In this document: positions 32,201 through 44,200 of the stretch, piece after piece
Layout: each line of letters starts with the position of its first letter
Numbering within the stretch: position 1 is the first letter of the stretch
DNA from: Desmodesmus armatus
Lineage: Eukaryota > Chlorophyta > Chlorophyceae > Sphaeropleales > Scenedesmaceae
Reading direction: 5' to 3'
DNA length: 64,000 nt
NCBI GenBank assembly: GCA_007449985.2
Contig: VIIQ02000028.1
Location: forward strand, 62,001-126,000
Program-made: the position numbers and the translations under genes
Notes under the pieces: generated by a model
Told to the model about the DNA's origin: nothing
Databases searched by the model: none
What the model saw: only the letters and a program-made list of their open reading frames with translations

Positions 32201-35200
32201 CAGTGATCTGCGTGCAGTGACAGTTGATGGCAGTTACTGCAGTTGGGGCCAGCAGGGCGGGTTTGATGTTGTGCTGCATGCAGCGGGCGTCCTGCAGGAC
32301 AGCCTGCTGAGTAACCAGACTCAGAGCAGCATCCGGGCTGCGATGGCTCCCAAGCTTGGTGCCGCAGGTGCTGCAAACATGGCAGCAGCTGCAGCTGGCA
32401 TGCCGCTGCAGCAGCTGGTGCTGTTTTCGTCAGTGGCTTCGACTGTGGGCGCTGCTGGGCAGGGCAACTATGTGTCTGCCAACGCTGTGCTGGACGGTTG
32501 GGCAGCATCTGGGCGGCAGCAGGGATGCAACATCAGCAGCGTGCAGTGGGGTGCATGGGCCACGGCAGGTATGTAGAGGGCAAGGTTTCAGTCTGTGTCA
32601 TAACTTTGTCACCTTCTCAGGTAGAGCACAAATGTTTGTCAGGGAGTCATCACCTGTGCCTGCTGCATGTATGTACAGTCAGTCCACCTGGTTAGTGCTA
32701 CAGGGCTGACGCATGACCCCCTGCAAATCGGGCCAACATCAACATGGCTGCTGCTCTACACTGCAAAACCACACAAACAAAGTTCGTGCTGACCAAGGCT
32801 TGTGCCCTGCTGCTGTTCAAACAGGTATGGCCTCAGCTGCAGTGAAGGAGCGGCTCAACAGGTTGGGTCAAGGAGTGCTGCAGCCCTCTGCAGGCCTGGC
32901 TGCCTTGGCTACAGTGCTGAGGTCCGCACCTGGCCTCATGAGCCTTGGGGCCCCTGCAGCAGCTGTGCTGGCTGGTGCGGCGGGGCCAGCTGTGGTGACA
33001 GTCAACCCCTTCAAGTGGGGCACTTACCTGGAGCACATGCAGGTGAGCCTGTGGTTGAGCTGCCGGTGATGCTTGCTGTGCTGCTGTGGTGCAAATATAC
33101 CCATGCTAGTAGCATTTCAGGTCACAAAGTTTGTGGAGACTGCAATACCTAGCCTGCATGCTTCTGCTGACCTGCCTTCCATACTACAGCTGATTGGTGA
33201 CCGCCTGTGCTAGCAATGAATGCAAGGATTCCTGATTCTCTTCGAACTTTGCTTGCCCTGCTGCTCCAGGCCGTCCCTGAGGTGTACACAGAGCTCAATA
33301 GCATGGCAGACAAAGCAGCAGCAGCTGCTGCTGCGGCTGCGCCGGAGGGCCAGGGTTCAAGTGGCTGGACCCAAGATCGGGTCACAGCTGAGGTTCAGTC
33401 TGCACTGAGGGAGGTGCTGGGCAGGGCACTGGAGCCAGATGAGCCCTTCATGTCAGGTCAGTGGGCTGCTGCTGCCACAATGATGAAAGTGACTTTCGCC
33501 CGTTTAAGGCAGATGGCTCAGTCCGTGGATCACCAGCGAGTGGCTGACATTTTGTTCCACAGCTCACACCGGCCTTGCTTTGTGAACCTACCTGCTGGAT
33601 CCATCAGTTGACGGAGCCACACCATTGCTACGTCACCACATACAGCCATGCACGATGCAGCATTCCATTCCCAATGTCCTGAACGTTGTCGCAACCCAAA
33701 CCCTAAACCCTAATGCGTTCCTTGTTGCTTGTGCTGCAGGTGGTTTGGACTCCTTGGGAGCTGTGGAGTATGTCAACCTTGTCGGCCGCCGCCTCAACCT
33801 GCAGCTGCCCAGCACACTCATCTTTGACTACCCAACTGTCACCTCCGTCAGCACCTTCCTGTCTACCAAGCTGGCAGCCAGGCAGGCAGCATCCGGTCCC
33901 CCAGCTGCCACACCCGCACCCGGAGCAGCAGTTGCTGTGCCAAAGCTTCTGTCGGCTCCCTCTGCTGCTGGTATCGGGCCCGCACCGGCAGCAACCATCA
34001 GCATCAAGGGCTCGCTGCTGTGGCCCTTGTTGGCATCGCAGAGCAACACCAGTGTGAGCAGCATCAGCTTGCCCCAGCAGGACGCGATCCAGGCAGTGCC
34101 AGCAAGCAGGTGGAACCCAGATGAAACCCGGGGCCTGCCTTCAGACCTGACCAGTGTAGTTGCAGCAACCCGGTTTGGCGCTTTCCTGCAGGGTGTTGAG
34201 CAGTTTGATGCTGCTGCCTTTGGCCTCTCTGGCCCTGAGTGCCTGGCAATGGACCCTCAGCACAGGCTGTTGCTGGCCTCTGCAGCCCAGCTGCTGGCGA
34301 CACCAGATGCCTTTGCAGCAGCAGCGGGCAGCCAAGCGATGTCAGACACCGGGGTGTTTGTTGGTATCAGCTGGACGGAGTACCATGCACTCAGCAAGGC
34401 CTGTGGGCAGCCCATTGGAGCCAACACAGCACAGGGAGCTGTGCTGAGCGTTGCTTGCGGCAGGTGCGTCATGGTTCTCACCATTTGTACATTGTCCTGC
34501 TGTTGATTGGAAATCCTAACTGGCTGTTGGCTTGCCGCTAAGCGCGCCTATAGAGGCATTAACAGGAGTGAGCTGGCTGCCTGCTGCAACCCGCCTTCCT
34601 GCTCACCACTCGCGTGTCTACTGAGCGTGCATGGCTGTTTGTTGATGAACCGTTTGTATCCAACTTTCTTTCAAACCCACAGGATCTCCTACCAGTTTGG
34701 CCTGAAGGGCCCCAGTCTGAGTGTCGACACCGCTTGCTCCTCATCCTTGGTGGCCACAGCCCTCGCCCGCCAGACACTCACACAGCCGGCCACTGGTGCA
34801 GCAGCAACCTCAGCCCTCGTGGGTGGCATCAACATGATGCTGCTGCCGTCAACAACAGCCATGTTCCAGCGTGCGGGCATGCTGGCACCTGATGGCCGCT
34901 GCAAGGCCATGGATGCAGCAGCTGACGGCTACGTCAGGGCAGAGGCAGCGGCTATGATGCTGCTGGGTGTTGGCGGCAGTGATCAGGGATCTGCTGTGGC
35001 AGTACTGGCAGGTGGGTTGGGTGTTTCTTCCGCGTGTTGACCAACAGACAGGACTCAGGCACAAGATGATGCAAACAGATGATGTGCCCACATTGCTGAA
35101 GCAAATTGCAACTTGGGTGACATGTATTCCCTAACAGCACCTGTGTCAGAGGAAACCTACACAGCACACTGCTCAAACTTGTAGCTGGAGGGTCAAACAT

Positions 35201-38200
35201 ATTTCATATGTTGCCTCTGCTGCCTCTGACCTTGTGTCTGCAGGTGCAGCAATGAACCAGGACGGCCGCAGCAGCAGCCTGACCGCCCCCAACGGCCCAG
35301 CACAGCAGGAGGTGCTCAGGGCAGCACTGGCAGACGGCGGCCTCACCCCAGCTGAACTAACCGGCCTGCAGCTGCATGGCACAGGCACAGCACTAGGTGA
35401 CCCTATTGAAGTTGGAGCAGCCCTGCAGGTGTACTATGCTGCCGAGGCGTCAAACAGCAAAGTCTCCAGCAGCACCAGCACAGGATCAGGCCGCAGCAGC
35501 AGTGCACAGGCCCTGTACCTTCTGGCCGCCAAGGCAACTGTGGGCCATGCCGAGCCTGCAGCAGGCCTCACAGGGCTTATCTATGCAGCCCAGCAGGCAG
35601 CCGCAGCAGCAGCACTGCCGATCCACCACCTCAGGAGTATCAACGTGCATGTGGCCAGTGCCATAGAGAGCGCCCTGCCTCCTGGGGTTGCTGCTAGCGG
35701 TACCCTGGCCCTACCTAGGTCAACTATGCCTCTGCAGAGCCTTGCAGGCGCTGAGCGCCAGTCTCTCTTGGCCCTGGGAGTCTCAGCCTTCGCATTCCAG
35801 GGATCCAACGCCCATGCGATCATCACCAACAGGGTGCAGGAGACTGCGCTGGCAGCACCGCGCAGCACGGGGCCAGGTGGCTGGGGCGCTGCAGCCCTGC
35901 CGTGGTCTACTAGCCGTGTGTGGGTGCACCCCCAGCCCTGCACGCTGCTGAGCTCGGTGCTCAAGGCAGCTCCTGAGCGGGGCATCATGTTTGAATTGGA
36001 GCTGTCAGCAGCCCGCATGGCCCATACCTGGGACCATGTGGTAGCAGGGTCTGCCCTGGTGCCTGGGGTGCTGTTTATGGAGATGGCGGCATGTGCTGTG
36101 CAGCAGGCGGTCCTGGCAGACACCAGCGGCACAGGTGCCCTGGCCGGTATCAGCAGTGTGACCATCCCAGCAGCATGCCTGCTGCCACCACCTGCTGAGC
36201 ACGGTCAGCACCAGGAGGCAGTAGTGCTCCGGTGCCTTGTGCAGCAGCAGTCTGTGCAGGTTGCCAGCAACAGCAGGGTTGCAGGACAGTCACGGCACCG
36301 GGTGCACCTGCAGGCACAACCAGCACTCCTTACCAGCACAGGAACCAGCAGCAGCTCAAGCTTGGTCCAGTTCAAAGGTCAGAGTGTGCTGGCATCTGTG
36401 CTGAGGTCCCTGCCCAGCTTTGCACAGGCAGCGGCAGCAGCGGTGGCAGCATCCACAGCTGCTGCAACAGCTACTATCGCTGCGCCAGATGCTAAGGGCC
36501 ACACTGTAGCTACCGGTTGTGCTGAGCCAGCGCAGCTGGATGCACTACTGCAGCTGGCTGCAGTGCAGCGGGGCCATATCATGCCGGAGCTCTCACAGCA
36601 GCTGCAAGTCCCGGCTGCTGCAGAGCTGTATCTCTCTGCAGCAGCTGCTAGGACAGGTAGTGCCAGCACCAGCAGCGCCCTGCTTGCTGCAGCAGCAATC
36701 AGGCCAGGCCTGTCAAGGGATGCTATGACTGCAGACTTTAGTCTGGCAGGTGCAGAGGGTTCTGGGGCCGGCCTGTGCAGCATTGTGGGGCTGCAGGCCA
36801 AGAGGGCCACAGCAGAGGCACTGGTGCGGCAACCGGCACCACCACCTAGGGCCAGGCTGGCCAAACACAGCATTGATGATGAGGTAGGGCGGTTTGATTG
36901 ATGATATAAACACAGGCTGTTCAGTCGTCCAGCAGGAGCTACTGCTGCTCAGCACTGGGCTAGTAGAGCATTTGCCTGCTTCACCTCTGCAGCTCGATCA
37001 GGGTGGAGTTCTGCATGGCACTGTTGTAGGCATGTTGAGGCAAATGCTCTGCATGACTGACGCATGTTGCTACGTCTACAACCACCGTGGAGTGTTCATC
37101 AATCACCATGGTACTGTTCCAATGCAACAACAAAGACTGTCTGTCTGTTCCTGCAGGTGCTGGACCTGCATGCCGAGAAGGTGATGTACCAGACTGTGCT
37201 GGTAGCTGACACCTCACTGCCAGCAGCATCTTCAGAGAGCACTGCACCCGCCTGCCTCCTCAACATTGCAGGCAGCGGCCTGGCTGCAGCCTCGGCAGCG
37301 CTGTCAGTGCTGCAGGCTGCAGCAACTGCAGGAGCAGCCAGCGCACACCTGCTGCTGCCACAGGGCGGCAGCAGCAGCGGCACTCAGGCCTCAGGGGGGC
37401 TGCCTGGCATGCTGAAGAGCTGGGCAGCTGAGACCGGGGCAGCTGTTGTGGCTGACAGGCAGCAGGCACAGGACATGACGGCCCTGGTGCTGACAGATGG
37501 AACAAGGGGCCAGCAGCCAGCGTTCACTGAGCTGGAGTCCAGGTATGTGACTTCTGTCCATGACGCTTGCCTGCATGCAGCATTCTACATGCTGCCCTCC
37601 AGCACCACTGTTGAGTTTCCCAGGCAAATCCAAGCTACAAGCTACTTATGTTGTCTTTCTTTAGCATGGACGTGCATGTCGTAACAACTTTACCAATACT
37701 GAGACATCGTATGTGTGTTGGATGCCGTGTTCCAGGTCGGCTGTTGTGTACAAGGAAGTCCTCATGCCCCAGCCTGCAGGACCCTCCACAGCTGGCTGCT
37801 ACAGGCTTGAACCCAGGCCCCGCGGTGCCCTCACCAACCTTATGCCTGTCAGCCTCCCTGGCGCAGCAGCTATTGCAGCAGGAGACAGCGCTTGTGCCCC
37901 CGGCATGGTGCAACTTGCCGTCAAGGCTGTGGGCATCAATTTCAGGGACGTGCTCAACGTGCTGGGCATGTACCCGGAGACCCAGGGGCACCGGGAGGAG
38001 ACTGTGCTGGGGTTGTGACAGCGGTTGGCGCACAGACAGCCACAGAAACCTCCTTGTACGTGGGACAGGCTGTGTTTGGTTTGGCAGTGGGGTCTCTGGG
38101 CACGGCTGTGGAGTGCTTAGCAGCAACAATGGTCCAGATGCCTGGGTCTCTGTCATTCGAGGAGGCTTCCAGCATGCCCACAGTGTTTATGACAGCTCAG

Positions 38201-41200
38201 CTTGCGATGCTGGGAGCAGCTGGGTGCAGGGATGGGGAGTCAGTGCTGGTGCATGCTGCTGCTGGCGGTGTGGGGCTAGCAGCGCTGCAAGTCCTCAAAG
38301 CAGCGGGAGCAACTGCAGTGGCAACAGCAGGCAGCCCGTCCAAGCGCTCCCTGCTGCGCTCTCTGGGTGTGGGCGCTGTGGTGGGTTCCCGTGACAGCGT
38401 GTTTGTGGGCCCTGTGTCCTGCCTGGGTGGTGTGGACGTGGTGCTCAACTCCCTGACCTCCCCAGGCATGGTGGGCGGCAGCCTGGCTGTGCTGAAGCAG
38501 GGTGGGCGCTTTGTGGAGATCGGCAAGAGGGACATCTGGGCGCCTGCAGCGGTGGCAGCAGAGCGGGCGGACGTGAGCTTCAGCCTGCTTGCTGTTGACT
38601 TCCTGCCTGGCTCTGTGGTGCAGTCAGCGCTGCAGCGCGTGGCAGCAGGCGTGGCGGCTGGGCGTCTGGCGCCGCTGCCTGTTGCCGTCCACAACCTCTC
38701 AGCAGCTACAGCAGCCCTCAGGCAGCTGTCACAGGTAAGCCTTCTTATAGTTATGCTGGTTCACTGTGTTGATCATCACCTATACAACCCTGCAAACGCA
38801 TTGCCATCACAACAACTAGATCTCATGCTGTATGCGCCATGGTTGCATCACCTGCTTCAACTCCACCCAACAGCAGCAACAGCTACTCTTGTGGTACGCT
38901 TCAAATGCTTACACAGCCCCTTGTCAACTGCTTTGTCTACCTGTTGCGCAGGCATCTGCTGTGGGCAAGGTTGTGGTCTCAGCTCCTCAGCCAGCCTGGC
39001 CCGAGCTCAGAGCCGCAGCTTCAACCGCTGGCTGCGGCGGCACCATCCTGATCACAGGCGGTACAGGTGCTCTGGGCCTCCTGGTAGCATCATGGCTGGT
39101 CGGTCAGCAGGGCGTGAACCACCTGCTGCTGCTGAGCAGGGCAGGCAAGGCAGTGACAGCAGCAGCAGATAGCCCTGCAGGCCGCCAGCTGCATGCCTTG
39201 CTGGCTGGCAATGCGTCAGTCAGCATTGTCGCAGCTGACACTGCTGCAGCGTCAGACAGCGCTGCTGCGCTTGAGGTTGTGAGGCGGCAGCTGGGTGGGT
39301 CGCTGGCAGGGTTGTTCATGCAGCAGGCGTGTTGGAGGACGGGGCATTGCGGAACCAGGCCCTTGGTGGCCTGAGAAGGTGAGTGGTGTGCGGCCGGCAT
39401 TCTCCAGTGGCTATCACACTATACCCGCCATCACAAACTAGATGCCTGATAAATGTCACTTGATGCCAGCGGCACCTTCAAGGCTATTGCTTGCTTCCTG
39501 CTTGCATCACTGTCACTGTGCAGCATGCTTGTTTGATCCGAGTGTATGAGGCAGTGAATCAGTGAAACAACAGCTTCACTGATTATTGTGTCCGATGCAT
39601 TGTCGTGTAGGGTGTGGGGCCCCAAGGTCGAGCCTTGGTCCAGGTGGCAGGCCAGCATGGCCCAGCAGCAGCCCCTCTCCTTCAGCCTTCTGTTCAGCAG
39701 CGTTGCAAGCCTGCTGGGGTCAGCGGGGCAGGCCAACTATGCAGCAGCCAACTCCGCCCTGGATGCTGCAGCTGCTGCAGACAATGCTATGGGCATCAGC
39801 TCCACTAGCGTCAGATGGGGTGCCTGGGCAGGTGAGGTTGGCAAGCTTTGCCTTCAGTTGTCGTTGCAATCCTTCCCTTTCAGTGACTCACTGATATATC
39901 GGATATGGCTTTGATGAGTCTGTTGACACTGCATTGCCTTGCGATTGGGGCTTGCAATTTGGAGTTTGATGGTGTGATTGTGAAACCAGATGGCCTACAT
40001 GCTGTTGCTGTCGCCTTGCAGGTGCTGGCATGGCTTCAAGTGAGCTTGTCAAGGCCAAGATAGCATCCCTGGCATGTCTCTCCTGCAGCCGGCTGCTGGC
40101 CTCGCAGTGCTGGAGCAGCTGCTGGCAGCCCCCGCACTGACACGCTCTATGATGACACTACCGGGGCTGATGCCCGCACCAGCACAGGCTGCAGTCGATG
40201 TTGTGCCTTTCCGATGGAGGCGTATGCTGCAGCGGTACCAGCCCCTGCCTGCTCTCTTCCAGGCAGTTGCAGAGGAGGTGGAGACTGGCAGTGCAGGCCC
40301 CAGCAGGGGCAGCAGCCGTGCTGCAGCAAGCCCAGCTGCTAGGCCGGTTGCGCAGAGCCCGGCAGTCAGTACTACAGCTGAGGATGCTACATGGAGGCTC
40401 TTGGTTGCTGTCAAGACTGCTGTGCAGGATGTCTTGGGCAGGGAGGTGAGTGATGGCTTGCTGCTGCTGTACTTTGACGAACAGCACAGCACCTGCACTG
40501 CTGCCAGCACAGAGGTGATTGAGCAGCATGGTACTGAGGCAGCCTTGCGGCATACTATGCTAGTAGCACAAGACGGAAGCGCCCACTGCTGCCGTTCCCA
40601 AGAGTGTGCTGCGTGCAGCCGTTCTCTCACTCTCTGCATTGTCATCCTCTTGACTGTGTGACATCACAGGTGTCCCCTGATGAGCCCCTGATGGCTGCTG
40701 GCCTTGACTCCCTTGGCTCTGTTGAGCTGCGCAACACACTGGAGGCCAGCCTGGCACTGCCTCTGCCACCAACACTCGTCATGGACTACCCAACAGCAGC
40801 AGCCATCGCAGCATACGCAGCCGCGAAGATGCCGGCTGCTGCTCCTCAGGTGGCTGCCACCCCGCAGGACACTCATGCAGCCATGCGTGCTGGTGGCGAT
40901 CAGTCCTGGGCCTGGTTTGATGAGGAAGCAGTGATGCCTGATGCCTACAGCTCTTCTCGGTCTGATCAGGGACCTCATGCACCTAAGACAGCTGCAGTAG
41001 CAGTGCAGCCTCTTGCTGCTGTTGAGTCAGAGGTCGCAGCTGCAGTTGCATCCATCCTGGGCAGGTCTATCGGCAGTGGGGAGGGGCTCATGGCATCTGG
41101 GCTGGATTCTCTGGCATCAGTGGAGCTGCAGAACGTGCTGCAGGCCACCTACCCCGTGCCCCTGCCTGCTACCCTGGCCCTTGACTACCCCTCAGTCACA

Positions 41201-44200
41201 GCCATTGCTGGCTACATCCACAACAAGCTAGCAGCTGCAGCAGGGGCTGCTGCGCACACCGCAGCAGCAGGAATGCAGAGGGTGCAGGGCACTGTATCTG
41301 TCAGGGCGCGGGGTGACCAGGCACAGCCTCTGGGGGTCTTTGGCATGGCTTTCGTGCTGCCTGGTGCTGCATCAAGTGCCACTGCCAACCTGTCCGCTGG
41401 CTGGGAGGGCTGCGACGCCATTAGTGTGGTGCCATTTGAGAGGTGAGGTACCCTGGACTTTGGGAATGGCATGCTGCATTCCTGAACCAACGAACACCAG
41501 CTGATTTCACGGAAATACAGTGTCAGTCACATGGGCAATGCAGGACGCTAGCGGTGCTCCCTGTCGGCGGCTGGAGATGCAGGAGCTGCACATGCGGTTG
41601 TCAACTTTCATGTTGGCAGGGTCGGCTAGTAATTGTGTGGCATTGTCAGCGCATCTGCAGCTTCTGCTGAATGCTGACACAAGCCTTGCGCACTTCTACC
41701 TACAGGTGGCAGCCGGAAACAGTGGCAGCCTACCTTGCCGGCGACACAACCCAGCCTTGTTTCGGCAGTTTCCTGCCGGATGTGGCCGCCTTCGACGCAG
41801 CTGCATTCGGCCTGTCTGAGGCCGAGGCACAGCTGATGGACCCCCAGCAGCGGCTGCTGATGGAGGCATACACCCAAGCCTCCTCTGCAGCAGCAGTCCC
41901 AGCCTCCAGCGCTGTATCCGCCAGCACAGGCGTGTACATCGGCATTTCAGCCGTTGACTACAACAGCTAACAGCCAAGCTGCGCCTGAGCCCCACGCCCT
42001 ACACCGCCACTGGCAGCTTGTCACTGTCTGTTGCAGCGGGCCGCCTAAGCTACAGCTTCGGCCTCAAGGGGCCTGCACTGGCCATTGACACGGCATGTTC
42101 CTCTTCTCTGGTGGCAGTGCATGCGGCAGTGTCTGGGCTGAGGCTGGCCCACAGCGCAGCAGCAGCTGTTGGAGGTGTCAACCTGCAGCTCATCCCTGAC
42201 ACACCTGCAAACTTCCAGAAAGCAGGTGGGAAACACTTGTCGGCTTTAGCTTGCAGCTGCTTAGCAAAGTTCTTGTGGCAGTGTGAGGAACGTCTTTGTA
42301 TGCTGTTGCGTGTTGCTTGGCAATGCTGGCGTGATGACGTCTGACAAGGTGACTGCTGTACAACTGGGCTGTGCAGGCATGCTGTCCCCTGAAGGTCGCT
42401 GCAAGACGCTTGATGCAGCAGCAGACGGCTACGTCCGGGCAGAGGCTGTTGGGATGATGATGCTGCAGCACACCAACCACAGCCGCCAGGGCATGCAGAT
42501 GTTGGCAGTCATTGCTGGATGTGCCGTGAACCAGGACGGCCGCAGCAGCAGCCTGACCGCCCCCAACGCCCAGCACAGCAGGAGGTGCTCAGGGCAGCAC
42601 TGGCAGACGGCGGCTTCACCCCAGCTGACCTGACTGGGCTTTCCATGCATGGCACAGGGACACCACTAGGTGAGTTGGTCTGATCATGCAAGAGGCATTT
42701 TGTCACCACAGCCACATCAAAGCAGCCAACATACCCCCCCCCCCCACACACACACACACATTGGGTTGAACTGGTCAGTTCCGTCATAAGCATAAACATA
42801 CACTGCCCAATGCTAGTGACTCTCCGCTTCCAACCTGAAGAGTTGCGCGCTGTAATCGCTCTATAGACACCACCAGCTCCCTCTGGGGCTGCCACGACTA
42901 TGAGTAGGACAAGTAGATGAGCCGCCGTACTGTAATCAACATGACAGGAAACACATTGCATAGAAATGCGGCTTTCAGACAGACAAGGCGACTAAAGTAC
43001 AGTAAAGAGCAGCCGGTCACCCATTCCGTCTAGCAGCCGGTGACGGAATGGGTGATAGACGTCTATCACTGCCCTATCTATCCCATGTGTCGTAGTAAAT
43101 GCATGCAAGAACAAGATCCACCAGCATTCAAACTAATTTCGTGGCATATCGCTCAGTCGAGACCGTCGATGCGATCGTTTGACCATCACCACTTGTATGC
43201 ACTTGTGTATGCAAACGACCTCCATAACATCGCGCTACTGTTCGAGCGAGGAAGTGAAAGTACGGAAGCGGACGCTCGAAACTGTCTTGTAGTATGTGTA
43301 TGGCAACGAGATATGCAACGCTCGAGACGTACGCGATTGTCGCTCGTGCGACGGGACGGGCCCTGCGTGCGACACTTGGACAACCGATGCGAGCATGCAA
43401 GATGCTAGCGATACACCGCGACTAACGGGGCAACGCAAAACTACACAACCCCTCGGCTCATCGGGCTGCTACACAATGCGTGGCAGGGTGGTTTCAGTCG
43501 CTTACGAACCTGACCTGTGAGGCTGGCGTTCACACATTGCAAAGACCCCATACAATTGAGGTGCAGCCGTGCAATGCGTATGTACAGTTAGACATAAGAG
43601 ACAGCAAGTGCCCCCAGCGTTGGTCTGTTGCGCTTGGCTAGCAAACCCTCCTGGTGTTGTTTGTGCACCCTTTCTCTCTGCCGCACTTGCTTGGTCACAC
43701 TTCTTTTGCAGGGGATCCCATCGAGGTGGGTGCCATTGCAGAGGTATTCACGCCATCAGCAGCTGCTGCTGCAAGCTCAGCTGTGCTGTCATTGTCGTCC
43801 AGCAAGTCCTGGTACGGCCATGCAGAGCCAGGGCTGGCATGGTGGGCATTGCACACTCCCTTCTGGCCCAGCAGCAGCAGGTGCAGCTGCCAGTCATGCA
43901 CCTCAGGGCTGTCAACCCCATGGTGGCCAGCATGCTGGAGGCCTCCGCGACAGGAACAGCAACAACACAGCGGAGCTTGCACATGCCGCGTCAAGCTGGC
44001 CCAGCTGCCCTGGCAGGCCTGGCTGATGGTGGCGTGCTGCTGCCTTCCAGGACAGGTGTCAGTGCTTTTGCCTTCCAGGTAAGCAGGTGGTGTCTAACAA
44101 CCAACGAAGCGCATGCATACTTTTAGACAGAAGGAGCATAATCTACGGCACTGCCAGCGCTGGTCACCAGCATAGCATTGTCATGACAATGTACCTGACT

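Noticed and set aside
37974..38040. Programmed frameshift site in ER2
   Set aside because: Paralogous modules carry one more G at the same place and need no shift. No slippery heptamer with a stable downstream structure could be recognised, and nine other gaps of the same type exist.
43040..43408. 122-codon ORF in the KS3 intron as a transposon gene
   Set aside because: No transposase, reverse transcriptase or other motif; it sits wholly in the intron and is probably a chance ORF in the insert.
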